A stretch of 64,000 bases of DNA from Anderseniella sp963698275 (GTDB taxonomy: Bacteria; Pseudomonadota; Alphaproteobacteria; Rhizobiales; Aestuariivirgaceae): positions 248,001 to 312,000 of the forward strand of contig CAVOQE010000006.1 in the NCBI GenBank assembly GCA_963698275.1. Reading direction: 5' to 3'. The position numbers and the translations under genes were made by a program. The stretch's first letter is position 1. Every line of letters begins with the position of its first letter. The notes under the pieces were generated by a model. That model saw nothing but the letters and a program-made list of their open reading frames with translations. It searched no databases and was not told the DNA's origin. Shown piece after piece: positions 54,053 to 62,139 of the stretch.

Positions 54053-54621
54053 TGAAGAAAAGCCTGAAGGAAACCCCATCACAAACCGCCGGGCCCTATG
54101 TGCACATCGGCCTGCTGCCTGGTGTTGCCGGCATTGATGTCAAACATCACGGCATTGGCGGCAATACCGGTTTGGGTGGCGGCACACCCATTATCATTAC
54201 AGGCGTGGTTCGCGACGGCGCGGGCGACATCGTCAAGGATGCGCTGCTGGAAATCTGGCAGGCAAATGGTGACGGTCAATTTGGAGGTGGCCACCAGGGC
54301 TTTGCGCGCTGCCACACCGATTTCGAAACCGGCGAGTTCCGTTTCGAAACCGTGAAACCCGGGCCGGTTGCCTGGACCGACGGGTCACCGCAGGCACCGC
54401 ACATGACCCTGATGATTTTCGCACGTGGCATCAATATTCATCTGCACACCCGGATCTACTTCGCCGATGAGGCCGATGCCAACGCTGCAGATCCCGTACT
54501 CAATGAGGTTACTGATGGCCGCGAAACCCTGCTGGCAAAACCTGATACAAGTTCCAACAACAGCTACCGGTTTGATGTTTCACTTCAGGGTGAAGCCGAA
54601 ACCATATTCTTTGATATTTGA
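54052..54621 (+). CDS. pcaG: Protocatechuate 3,4-dioxygenase alpha subunit-like
   Basis: The 189-residue protein is the alpha subunit partner, which has the same fold but lacks the iron site. ETPSQTAGPYVHIGLLPG near the start and LLEIWQANGDGQFGGGHQGF in the middle are typical, as is the TRIYFADEADANAADPVL segment. It overlaps the pcaH stop by one base (TGATG) and is followed by the BKACE gene. Together they should form the dioxygenase. Confidence 0.92.
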   Translation: MKKSLKETPSQTAGPYVHIGLLPGVAGIDVKHHGIGGNTGLGGGTPIIITGVVRDGAGDIVKDALLEIWQANGDGQFGGGHQGFARCHTDFETGEFRFETVKPGPVAWTDGSPQAPHMTLMIFARGINIHLHTRIYFADEADANAADPVLNEVTDGRETLLAKPDTSSNNSYRFDVSLQGEAETIFFDI

Positions 54622-54629
54622 GGAAAACC

Positions 54630-55463
54630 ATGTCTGATCCCTGCATCATTTGCGTCGCCATTACCGGGTCCGTGCCGACCAAGGCGGCAAACCCTGCCGT
54701 TCCGATTACCATCACCGAACAGGTCGAGAGCACACATGAGGCCTTCGAGGCCGGTGCTTCCATTGCCCATTGTCATGTGCGCAATGACGATGAGACCCCG
54801 ACCTCTGATCCGGACAAGTTCGCCCGCCTGGGCGAGGGTTTGCGCAAGCACTGCCCGGGCATGATCATCCAGTATTCAACCGGCGGGCGCTCAGGTGCCG
54901 GTCATGAACGTGGCGGCATGCTGCCGCTGAAACCGGACATGGCATCCCTGACGGTGGGCTCCAACAACTTTCCGACCCGGGTCTACGAGAACTCACCCGA
55001 TCTGGTGGACTGGCTCGCCGGTGAGATGTTGAAATACGGCGTCAAACCGGAGATCGAAGCCTTCGACCTCAGTCATATTTTTCAGGCCGTCAAGATGGCC
55101 GAAGATGGCCGGTTGAAGGGGCCATTGTACGTGCAGTTCGTCATGGGTGTGAAGAACGCCATGCCGGTCGACAAGGAGGTTTTCGACTTTTACGTGAAAA
55201 CCCTGAACCGGCTGGCACCCGACGCTCAATGGTGCGGTGCGGGAATCGCGCAGAACCAGATTGTCCTGAATGACTGGTGTATTGCAGCCGGTGGCCATGT
55301 GCGGACAGGGCTTGAAGACAATGTGCGTCTTGACCGCAATACGCTGGCACCGTCGAATTCTGCACTGGTAAAGCGTGCCGTCGAACTGTGCGGCAAACAC
55401 GAACGACCTGTCGCCACTTGGCAGCAGGCGCGCAATATTCTGCAGCTCCCCCTGGCTGCCTAA
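54630..55463 (+). CDS. Beta-keto acid cleavage enzyme (BKACE, DUF849)
   Basis: The 277-residue protein belongs to the DUF849/BKACE family (3-keto-5-aminohexanoate cleavage enzyme type). The zinc-binding motif is HCHVRNDDE near residue 48, and IQYSTGGRSGAGHERG and EIEAFDLSHIF follow. These enzymes split a beta-keto acid with acetyl-CoA into acetoacetate and a new acyl-CoA. In this place beta-ketoadipate is a plausible substrate, giving succinyl-CoA and acetoacetate. The start is ATG 54630, with AGGAAAACC before it; the TTG at 54618 is not needed. Confidence 0.88.
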   Translation: MSDPCIICVAITGSVPTKAANPAVPITITEQVESTHEAFEAGASIAHCHVRNDDETPTSDPDKFARLGEGLRKHCPGMIIQYSTGGRSGAGHERGGMLPLKPDMASLTVGSNNFPTRVYENSPDLVDWLAGEMLKYGVKPEIEAFDLSHIFQAVKMAEDGRLKGPLYVQFVMGVKNAMPVDKEVFDFYVKTLNRLAPDAQWCGAGIAQNQIVLNDWCIAAGGHVRTGLEDNVRLDRNTLAPSNSALVKRAVELCGKHERPVATWQQARNILQLPLAA

Positions 55464-55474
55464 GGAGTTTTTCA

Positions 55475-56815
55475 ATGTCCCATGTCTTCCCGCGGCACAC
55501 CAAATCGAAACTGGCCACTGCAGTTGCCGGCGATGGCCCCTACGTCATCGATGCCGATGGCAAGCGGTACCTGGATGCCTGCGGCGGCGCGGCCGTATCA
55601 TGCCTCGGGCATTCCAACGAAGTGGTCCGTGAGGCCGTGAAAACCCAACTCGATCAACTGGCCTGGGCGCACACCAGCTTCTTCACTTCCGAGCCTGCGG
55701 AACAACTGGCCGACATGCTGATCGAGCGGGCACCTATAGGTATCGACCGGGTGTATTTCGTATCCGGCGGATCGGAAGCCACCGAAGCGTCGATGAAGCT
55801 GGCCCGGCAGTATTTTCTGGAAAAAGGTGAACCCAACCGGCGCCATGTGATTGCGCGCTGGCAGAGCTATCATGGCAATACGCTGGGTGCACTTGCAGCC
55901 GGCGGCAACCGCTGGCGCCGCAAGCAGTTTGAACCGTTCCTGACCGCTGCCATGCACCACATCGATGCCTGTTACTTCTGGCGCTGGGCGCAGGCTGGCG
56001 AAACGCCTGAAGCCTATGGTTTGCGCATGGCCAACCAGCTCGAGGAAAAAATCCTGGAACTTGGCGAAGACAGCGTCGCAGCCTTCATCGTCGAGCCTGT
56101 GGTGGGCGCAACGCTTGGCGCCGTGGCGGCAGAGGCCGGCTACTTCAAGCGCATCCGGGAAATCTGCGACAAGTACGGCGTGCTGCTGATACTGGATGAA
56201 GTGATGTGCGGCATGGGCCGGTGCGGCACCTTGTTTGCGTCAGAACATGACGATGTCAGGCCCGACATGGTCTGTATCGCCAAGGGTCTTGGCGCCGGCA
56301 TTCAACCTATCGGTGCGATGCTGTGCTCTGCGGAAATCTATTCAGCAATCGAACAGGGTTCCGGCTTCTTCCAACATGGTCATACCTATCTGGGTCATCC
56401 TGCGGCGTGTGCTGCAGGAGTAGCTGTATTGCAGGAAGTTGAACGACATGACCTGCTGGAAAATGTCAATGTCATGGGGGCTCAACTGATGGCAGCACTC
56501 GAGGCCCGTTTTGGCCAGCACCCCCATGTCGGTGACATACGTGGCCGGGGACTGTTTTTGGGCGTCGAACTGGTTGAGGACAAGGACAGCAAGCAACCGT
56601 TTGACCCGGCGCTCAAGCTGCATGCCGACATCAAGAAGCGGGCGCTGGCCGGTGGCCTCATGGTTTACCCGATGGGCGGCACGGTTGACGGACAGGCCGG
56701 AGACCACGTACTGATCGCGCCGCCCTACATAATCAACGAGACCCATGTTGGCGAGATCATCGACAAGCTCGATGCAGCCATCAATGGAGCTTTGACCGCC
56801 AGCAAGGCCGCCTGA
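55475..56815 (+). CDS. Class III pyridoxal-phosphate aminotransferase
   Basis: The 446-residue enzyme has the class III aminotransferase features: DADGKRYLDACGGAAVSCLG at the start, FVSGGSEATEASMKLARQY, ILDEVMCGMGRCGTLF, and the PLP Lys in VCIAKGLGAGIQPIGAML. It uses an omega-amino or beta-amino donor; the substrate is unknown. AAGGAG precedes ATG 55475, 11 bases after the BKACE stop. In BKACE neighbourhoods aminotransferases are common, so it may form the keto acid or remove an amino group. Confidence 0.9.
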   Translation: MSHVFPRHTKSKLATAVAGDGPYVIDADGKRYLDACGGAAVSCLGHSNEVVREAVKTQLDQLAWAHTSFFTSEPAEQLADMLIERAPIGIDRVYFVSGGSEATEASMKLARQYFLEKGEPNRRHVIARWQSYHGNTLGALAAGGNRWRRKQFEPFLTAAMHHIDACYFWRWAQAGETPEAYGLRMANQLEEKILELGEDSVAAFIVEPVVGATLGAVAAEAGYFKRIREICDKYGVLLILDEVMCGMGRCGTLFASEHDDVRPDMVCIAKGLGAGIQPIGAMLCSAEIYSAIEQGSGFFQHGHTYLGHPAACAAGVAVLQEVERHDLLENVNVMGAQLMAALEARFGQHPHVGDIRGRGLFLGVELVEDKDSKQPFDPALKLHADIKKRALAGGLMVYPMGGTVDGQAGDHVLIAPPYIINETHVGEIIDKLDAAINGALTASKAA

Positions 56816-56820
56816 CACTC

Positions 56821-57279
56821 ATGTCTGAAACAACCACACTCACGCAACTGGGCGCGGAAACTGCCCTGCCCGGCTCACCGGACGAGGCCACGATGGAGCG
56901 CGTGCCTGCGCCGCACCAGTATACGGATTATCTGGTGCGCTTTGCCGTGCCGGAATTCACCTCCATCTGTCCGGTCACCGGCCAGCCGGATTTCGCTCAC
57001 CTGGTTATCGACTATGTGCCGCAAGACTGGATCGTCGAGTCCAAATCGCTGAAACTGTATCTGGGGTCGTTCCGGAATCACGGCGCATTCCATGAAGACT
57101 GCACGGTGCGTGTAGGCCGCGATATCGTTAGCCTCCTAAAACCCAAATGGCTGCGTATCGGCGGGTACTGGTACCCGCGCGGCGGCATTCCAATCGACGT
57201 TTTCTGGCAAAGCGGCGAACCGCCACACGGCCTGTGGCTGCCGGAACAGGGTGTCCCGCCCTATCGCGGCCGGGGATAA
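56821..57279 (+). CDS. queF: NADPH-dependent preQ1 synthase (7-cyano-7-deazaguanine reductase)
   Basis: The 152-residue protein is a type I QueF. Cys50 in EFTSICPVTGQPDF forms the thioimide with preQ0, Asp57 is the general acid, and VESKSLKLYLGSFRNHGAFH is the family's substrate motif. It makes preQ1 for queuosine in tRNA. The start follows the aminotransferase stop after five bases, so it is placed at the end of the catabolic cluster although unrelated in function. Confidence 0.94.
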   Translation: MSETTTLTQLGAETALPGSPDEATMERVPAPHQYTDYLVRFAVPEFTSICPVTGQPDFAHLVIDYVPQDWIVESKSLKLYLGSFRNHGAFHEDCTVRVGRDIVSLLKPKWLRIGGYWYPRGGIPIDVFWQSGEPPHGLWLPEQGVPPYRGRG

Positions 57280-57332
57280 GCGCCGTCTCACAGGAGTTTC
57301 GGATAGTAACCGGAATGATGGGCAAACCAAAA

Positions 57333-57359
57333 ACGCGGCATTCCTGAGGAACACCGCGT
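57333..57359 (-). terminator. Rho-independent terminator of the exported protein gene
   Basis: ACGCGG (57333-57338) pairs with CCGCGT (57354-57359), and an inner TTCC/GGAA pairing closes a three-base loop. On the minus strand it is followed by TTTTTGG. It ends the gene whose stop is at 57387. It may also act on queF from the other side, but without a T-run. Confidence 0.82.
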
Positions 57360-57386
57360 CTGAAATTAACATATCTGCGAGTGTTT

Positions 57387-57827
57387 CTAGTCTCTGGAGG
57401 CCCGGCGCCCTACCCGCGCTGTGTACACATCGCGTTTGTTAATGGCTTTGAACTTCATGGTTTCACCGTTCTTGCTGTTGGTGGCCACGAACCAGTCACC
57501 GTTCTGGGTGATAGCGCCGCATTTGTATTTACCGCGGGTCCACGAGCGCCATGCAATGCACAGTTCCTCGTCCTTGATGACCCACGCCCCCTTGTCTTCC
57601 TTGCCGAACGCCCGGCCCAGCATGGTGCCGTCATCTTTTGCTGAAATCAGCAACCGGTAGCCACCGGCAACATGGGCTTCATAGTGTCCGGGGAACAGCC
57701 CCTCCAGCGCATCAGACTCCATTGAAAGCTCATCTGCCGGAACACCGGCAGGTTGCTCTGCCTGCGCGACACCTGCGATTGAAAACGCAAGCATGGTTGC
57801 GGCAAATGTTGTAATCAGCTTTTTCAT
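57387..57827 (-). CDS. Small exported protein, unknown function
   Basis: The 146-residue product has a signal peptide (MKKLITTFAATMLAFSIAG, cleavage after AQA). The mature part holds LFPGHYEAHVAGGYRLLISA and GAWVIKDEELCIAWRSW, with two Cys that may form a disulfide. It resembles small alphaproteobacterial exported proteins in the DUF995 group, but I am not sure of that. ATG 57827 is used; GGTCTTCC upstream is a poor ribosome site in the minus direction, and an ATG at 57845 also exists. A terminator follows. Confidence 0.65.
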   Translation of the reverse strand: MKKLITTFAATMLAFSIAGVAQAEQPAGVPADELSMESDALEGLFPGHYEAHVAGGYRLLISAKDDGTMLGRAFGKEDKGAWVIKDEELCIAWRSWTRGKYKCGAITQNGDWFVATNSKNGETMKFKAINKRDVYTARVGRRASRD

Positions 57828-57845
57828 GGAAGACCCCTTGGACAA

Positions 57846-58275
57846 CTAACTTTACTGGACGCGACAGAGCGCAGATTCGGGCTTTGCCGAACTCAACTCT
57901 GTATCATTTACGCTGAGATCAGTATGTGCCCGTGTGGTAACTATTGGATTAACGTATTGTTCAAAAGCCACAATATCATGCGGTTTTCGTGTCACAATTA
58001 CGGCTTCTCGGCTTGATTGGCCTGATCGACAAACCGCTGAATTACCTGTCTTTTTCGGGCATATTCTGCGAATTTTCCTGATCCTGCCCGGTGTTTTACA
58101 TACTGCGACCGGCCATCGGTCGCCATGAAATCACAACAACTTTATGTGTTGGTCCGAAAGAGCATTGCTACGACAGGTTGAAAAAGACCTTGCCGTATAG
58201 CCGAAGCTGGCTAGGCTCTTACATGCGGCGGACATGATGATCCGCTTCACGGGTATCCAATCGGAGGGAAAAGCG
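57846..58275. other. Intergenic region before the glycine-zipper gene
   Basis: These 430 bases hold the promoters for the exported protein (minus) and the glycine-zipper protein (plus). A 64-codon frame at 57934-58128 has no ribosome site or recognisable sequence and is not called. I see no RNA gene. Confidence 0.4.
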
Positions 58276-58566
58276 ATGGATTTAACCTCACTTATCGTAC
58301 AGGCCATTGGCGGCGCTGCAGGTGGTACAGCCGGCGGCAAGTTCATCAAAGGCGGTGACATGGGCCAGATCGGCAATCTGATTGCCGGCGCAGTCGGCGG
58401 TGTCGGCGGTGGCTCGCTGCTGGGCGGGTTGCTGGGTGCAGCCGGTGGTGATGCGGCGGGCGGCATGGACATCGGCGCCATTGCAGGTCAACTGGTCGGC
58501 GGTGGTATCGGCGGTCTCGTCGTGCAGACTGTTGTCGGGATGATCAAAAACAAGCTGATGGGCTGA
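58276..58566 (+). CDS. Small glycine-zipper membrane protein
   Basis: The 96-residue protein is extremely Gly/Ala rich, with repeated GG-x-x-GG patterns (AIGGAAGGTAGGKFIKGG, then GAVGGVGGGSLLGGLLG and GQLVGGGIGGLVV) that form glycine-zipper helices. A GGAGG ribosome site lies directly upstream of ATG 58276. Related small proteins occur in many Gram-negative genomes, some annotated only as hypothetical. Membrane association is likely; the function is unknown. Confidence 0.75.
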   Translation: MDLTSLIVQAIGGAAGGTAGGKFIKGGDMGQIGNLIAGAVGGVGGGSLLGGLLGAAGGDAAGGMDIGAIAGQLVGGGIGGLVVQTVVGMIKNKLMG

Positions 58567-58663
58567 TCGTTTCATCATAGCCAAGGCTGACCGGGGGCGT
58601 CGGACCGACAAGTGTGGCACCCTCTTGCCGGCCTGACTGAGAATTCAGGCTCCAACGTTCAGG

Positions 58664-59638
58664 TCAGGTGGCAATGGCCTGCAGAAGGGCTGCCTTGTCG
58701 AAATTGGCACCGCATAACAACACTACATTTGTCTGGCCGGCATAGTCCGGCTGACCGGCTAGATATCCGGCCAAAGCAAGACCTGCGGCCCCTTCAACGA
58801 TTTGCTTTTCGGTCCAGGCCAGCACGTTGAGCGCGGAAACTATCTCTTCCTCACTGCAATGGACCACCCGATCAATCACTTCTGTCGCCAGCGCGAGTGT
58901 TATGGAGTCTTCATCAACACCGCCGGCAATACCATCGGCAAGGGTGTCGAGATGCTGCGTTTCAACCACGCGGCCAGCCTCAATCGACGCCGCCAATGCT
59001 GCGGAGTTGCTGGCACTAACGCCAATAATGCGGCAGCCGGGAAGAAATGACCTGAGCACCGCGCCGATCCCCGAAATGAGCCCACCGCCGCCCATTGCAA
59101 TGAAGATATTGTCTATGTGTGGCAGTTGTTCGAGAAGTTCCAGGCCAATGGAGCCCTGACCGGCGATGACTTCGGCATCATTGTAGGGCGAGACGTAAAC
59201 ATATTTCCCGCTGGCCGCCAGTGCCTGGGCATGGGTCTCGGCAAGCCCTGATTCTGCACCATGCAGGATTACCTCGGTACCAAAGCTTTTGACTTTAGCA
59301 AGCTTGGCCGGTGCCACGGTTTCCGGCAGCACAACCGTCAGTTGATGGCCGGTGATCTGTGCTGCGTGCGAGCAGGCAATGCCGTGATTGCCCGATGACG
59401 CAGTGATCAATGGCCTGTCCAGTTGCAATGATGTGAGCTTGGCCATGGCGCCCCTGAGTTTGAAGGAGCCAGTTGTCTGAAAATTCTCCGCCTTGAAATA
59501 GAGCTCGGTGTTGTCAGGCAGAACTGCACATGACTTCAGCAACGGCGTGTTGACGACGTGATCGCGAATCCTGCGCCTCACCAAGACGCTGCGCGCCGCC
59601 GAGGCGAGCACCGGTTGAGAAGGCTTCGAAGATGTCAT
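58664..59638 (-). CDS. Threonine/serine dehydratase-like PLP enzyme
   Basis: The 324-residue fold type II PLP enzyme has the PLP Lys in GSFKLRGAMAKL near residue 55, ITASSGNHGIACSHAAQI, and a MGGGGLISG phosphate-binding loop. It deaminates threonine or serine to a 2-oxoacid, or is a racemase-type relative; no regulatory ACT domain is present, so it is the catabolic short form. ATG 59638 (MTSSKPSQP) is preferred over 59653. It is 44 bases downstream of the YpfJ-type gene in the same direction. Confidence 0.87.
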   Translation of the reverse strand: MTSSKPSQPVLASAARSVLVRRRIRDHVVNTPLLKSCAVLPDNTELYFKAENFQTTGSFKLRGAMAKLTSLQLDRPLITASSGNHGIACSHAAQITGHQLTVVLPETVAPAKLAKVKSFGTEVILHGAESGLAETHAQALAASGKYVYVSPYNDAEVIAGQGSIGLELLEQLPHIDNIFIAMGGGGLISGIGAVLRSFLPGCRIIGVSASNSAALAASIEAGRVVETQHLDTLADGIAGGVDEDSITLALATEVIDRVVHCSEEEIVSALNVLAWTEKQIVEGAAGLALAGYLAGQPDYAGQTNVVLLCGANFDKAALLQAIAT

Positions 59639-59696
59639 ATGGCAGGCGCCCAATCCTAATGAACGTTATGTCAAACCTGTCTAAGAAGGCAGTCGC

Positions 59697-60575
59697 TCAG
59701 CCGAACGTGTCACACTGGCTGATATTCCCGGTCTGAATGCCGCGTTTGAACCATTCCACCCGCTGGGCGGATGTGCCATGGGTGAAACTTTCCGGGACCA
59801 CATAACCTTGGCTTCGTTTTTGCAGGCGATCATCGCCAATGGCGGTTGCAGCATTGATGCCTTCTTCAATGTCGCCTTGTTCCAGAATGTTCTTGTTATC
59901 GCGTGCCCACACACCGGCCAGGCAGTCCGCCTGCAATTCCATGCGGACCGACAAACGGTTGGCTTCGGTTTTTGAGGAGCGCAGACGCGCAGCCGTCACT
60001 TTTTCCGCAATACCCAGCAGGGTCTGAACATGATGACCGACCTCATGGGCGATGACATAGGCATGGGCGAAATCGCCGGACGCGCCAAGACGCGTGCTCA
60101 TGTCACGGAAGAAACTGAGGTCGATATAGATTTTCTTGTCGCGCGGACAATAGAACGGCCCCATGGCCGACTGGGCAGCACCACAGGCTGATTGCACGTA
60201 GCCGGAGAACAGAACCATGCGCGGTTCTTCATACTGGCGGCCGTTCTCCTTGAATACCCGGGTCCATGTGCGCTCGGTTGTCGACAGCACCTTGCTGGCG
60301 AACTTGCCCATTTCATCGTTCGCTGCCGGAGCCCCCTGCTGCTGTTGGGTCTGAGGCACCTGCTGCGTCTGCTGCTGCGGGAGACCACCTCCGCTCAACA
60401 TCTCCAGCGGGTTGACGCCGAATACCAGCCACAAAATACCCAGGATGACGATGGTTCCGATCCCGATTCCACCGCCACCGCGCCTGCCCATGGGGATACG
60501 AAACCCGCCACGGCGGCCACGCTGGCCCCGGCGGTCTTCCACATTGGAACTTGCCTGTTCATCATCCAGCCGCAT
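59697..60575 (-). CDS. ypfJ: YpfJ-type neutral zinc metallopeptidase
   Basis: The 292-residue protein has a short cytoplasmic Arg/Gly-rich N-terminus, one membrane segment (IGTIVILGILWLVFGV, about residues 38-55), a Gln/Pro linker and a periplasmic domain with HEVGHHVQTLLG (HExxH) and a FYCPRDKKIYIDLSFF segment. The YpfJ/DUF... family is annotated as zinc metallopeptidase; substrates are unknown. The C-terminal SFTHGTSAQRVEWFKRG is the family signature. Confidence 0.9.
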   Translation of the reverse strand: MRLDDEQASSNVEDRRGQRGRRGGFRIPMGRRGGGGIGIGTIVILGILWLVFGVNPLEMLSGGGLPQQQTQQVPQTQQQQGAPAANDEMGKFASKVLSTTERTWTRVFKENGRQYEEPRMVLFSGYVQSACGAAQSAMGPFYCPRDKKIYIDLSFFRDMSTRLGASGDFAHAYVIAHEVGHHVQTLLGIAEKVTAARLRSSKTEANRLSVRMELQADCLAGVWARDNKNILEQGDIEEGINAATAIGDDRLQKRSQGYVVPESFTHGTSAQRVEWFKRGIQTGNISQCDTFG

Positions 60576-60729
60576 GGCTTAAATTCCTTTATCGTACTCA
60601 CAATTCCATTTCCTGCAGTTTCGCCGCAACGAGACCGAAACATCAAGACATAATACCAAAGGAAGTGGATCAGACCCAAATAGTCTGCTTAGAATCGTTC
60701 ACGCTTCTATCTGGGCTTTGTGGGTGCCT

Positions 60730-61752
60730 CTAAGCGCCCTTGGCCAGGCTGTCGCCATATTCCACCGGGTAGGTCGGATACAGCCCGCGACCTTCTGCAA
60801 GCTGCTGTACCAGAGCCAGTACGCCGTCAATCGCTGGTGTCGCAACATTTACAATGCGGCCCATTTCCTGAACTGCCGTGACCAGTGCATCGATTTCCAT
60901 CGCCCTGTCGGCATCAAGGTCCTGCAACATCGAGGTACGATGCGCACCAACGCCGGCAGCCCCATTGATGCGGCGCTCCACATCAACCCGGAAGCTGGCA
61001 CCCAGTTTTTCAGCAAGTGTTTGTGCTTCAAGCATCATGGATTTCGCCAGCGCACGGGTGCCTGGTTCGGTGGCGATCACATCCAGGGTTGCGCCGGTCA
61101 GTGCGGAGATCGGGTTGAAACAGAGATTACCCCATAATTTGAGCCATATTTCTGAGCGGATATCTTCCAGCACGGGAGCGCGGAGACCACCCTCCTCCAG
61201 GGCTTTCGACAAAGCCTCACAACGCGGTGACACCGTGCCGTCTGGCTCGCCGATCGAGAACTTGTCCCCATAGACATGCTTGATCACGCCTGGCTCGACG
61301 ATTTCCGTAGCCGGGTACACCACACATCCGATGGCCCGGCCCGGTCCAAACGTGCTCCACTGGAGATCACCCCGATCAACTGCATCCAGCCTGCTGCCTT
61401 CAAATGCACCGGCAAGCTTGTGAAAATACCACCACGGCACGCCGTTCTGACAGGTTACAACCGCGGTATTCGGCCCCAATAACGGCTTAACACTTTCGGC
61501 AGATTGCCAGGCCTGATGGCTCTTGAGTGCGATGATCACATAGTCCTGAGGCCCCAGCTCCGCCGGGTTCGATGTTGCCGTCACCGGTACGGAAACAGTT
61601 TCGCCGTCCCTGATCAGGGTCAGGCCGTTCTCCTGCATGGCTTTAAGGTGAGGTCCCCGGGCAATCAGCGACAGTTCGACGTCTGGCACCTGGGCCAAAG
61701 CATGGCCCATGAATCCGCCAATCGCACCTGCACCGTAAATGCATATTTTCAT
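60730..61752 (-). CDS. panE: Ketopantoate reductase family (2-dehydropantoate 2-reductase)
   Basis: The 340-residue NADPH-dependent enzyme has GAGAIGGFMGHALAQ at the N-terminus, ALKSHQAWQSAE and QNGVPWWYFHKL in the first domain, and the catalytic Lys region EIWLKLWGNLCFNPISALTG in the second. ApbA/PanE reduces ketopantoate in pantothenate synthesis, but many family members reduce other 2-keto acids. AAGGGG before ATG 61752 is a good ribosome site. The neighbouring tct genes suggest a carboxylate substrate; pantothenate is the default. Confidence 0.83.
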   Translation of the reverse strand: MKICIYGAGAIGGFMGHALAQVPDVELSLIARGPHLKAMQENGLTLIRDGETVSVPVTATSNPAELGPQDYVIIALKSHQAWQSAESVKPLLGPNTAVVTCQNGVPWWYFHKLAGAFEGSRLDAVDRGDLQWSTFGPGRAIGCVVYPATEIVEPGVIKHVYGDKFSIGEPDGTVSPRCEALSKALEEGGLRAPVLEDIRSEIWLKLWGNLCFNPISALTGATLDVIATEPGTRALAKSMMLEAQTLAEKLGASFRVDVERRINGAAGVGAHRTSMLQDLDADRAMEIDALVTAVQEMGRIVNVATPAIDGVLALVQQLAEGRGLYPTYPVEYGDSLAKGA

Positions 61753-61844
61753 TGCAGAGACCCCTTCAGACCAAAGCTGGACTTGAACCGAATGCTACCT
61801 GCGCGCGCGTACGCGAGCAAGCGACTCATTCCACCATATGGTAG

Positions 61845-61866
61845 AAATGCATTCCGTTATGCATTT
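61845..61866. promoter_or_regulatory. Perfect inverted repeat AAATGCAT-N6-ATGCATTT
   Basis: AAATGCAT (61845-61852) and ATGCATTT (61859-61866) are exact reverse complements, separated by TCCGTT. It lies about 90 bases upstream of the panE-like start in an AT-rich patch, with a nearby palindrome ACCATATGGT at 61832-61841. This looks like a binding site for a dimeric repressor. No regulator gene is in the window beside it. Confidence 0.5.
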
Positions 61867-62069
61867 TAGGAATGATTGATCGTTTTATTTCTCTGAAATA
61901 TAAAGATTATATTATGAAAGCATTATCTGAATGCATGGCAATTTTGCCTGCGACCGAATGCCTGTTCCACATTGCGGACCCGGCACAGCGCCCGGGCAAT
62001 TGACAGGCTATCAGCAAAACAGGGTTCCGGTCCGTCGCGACGACTGATATCCGGTGTGGCACAGCGAGA

Positions 62070-62095
62070 CGCACCTCAACTCACGCTGAGATGCG
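62070..62095 (-). terminator. Candidate hairpin after tctA
   Basis: CGCATCTCA and TTGAGGTGCG pair over about nine bases with one G-U pair and a short loop, read on the minus strand. No T-run follows, so termination would be weak or Rho-assisted. Confidence 0.3.
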
Positions 62096-62139
62096 CTCTT
62101 GTGACCATGGCGTGATCGGCCGGGTGGCCGACTGAGGCG

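Larger units (their letters stand above)
61753..62139. other. Intergenic region between tctA and the panE-like gene
   Basis: These 387 bases lie downstream of tctA and upstream of panE on the minus strand. The part near 61840-61920 is markedly AT-rich and holds an operator-like inverted repeat (next entry). A hairpin near 62070-62095 could end the tct transcript. No ORF with support is present. Confidence 0.45.

Noticed and set aside
57934..58128. 64-codon plus-strand frame before the glycine-zipper gene
   Set aside because: No ribosome site and unlikely composition.
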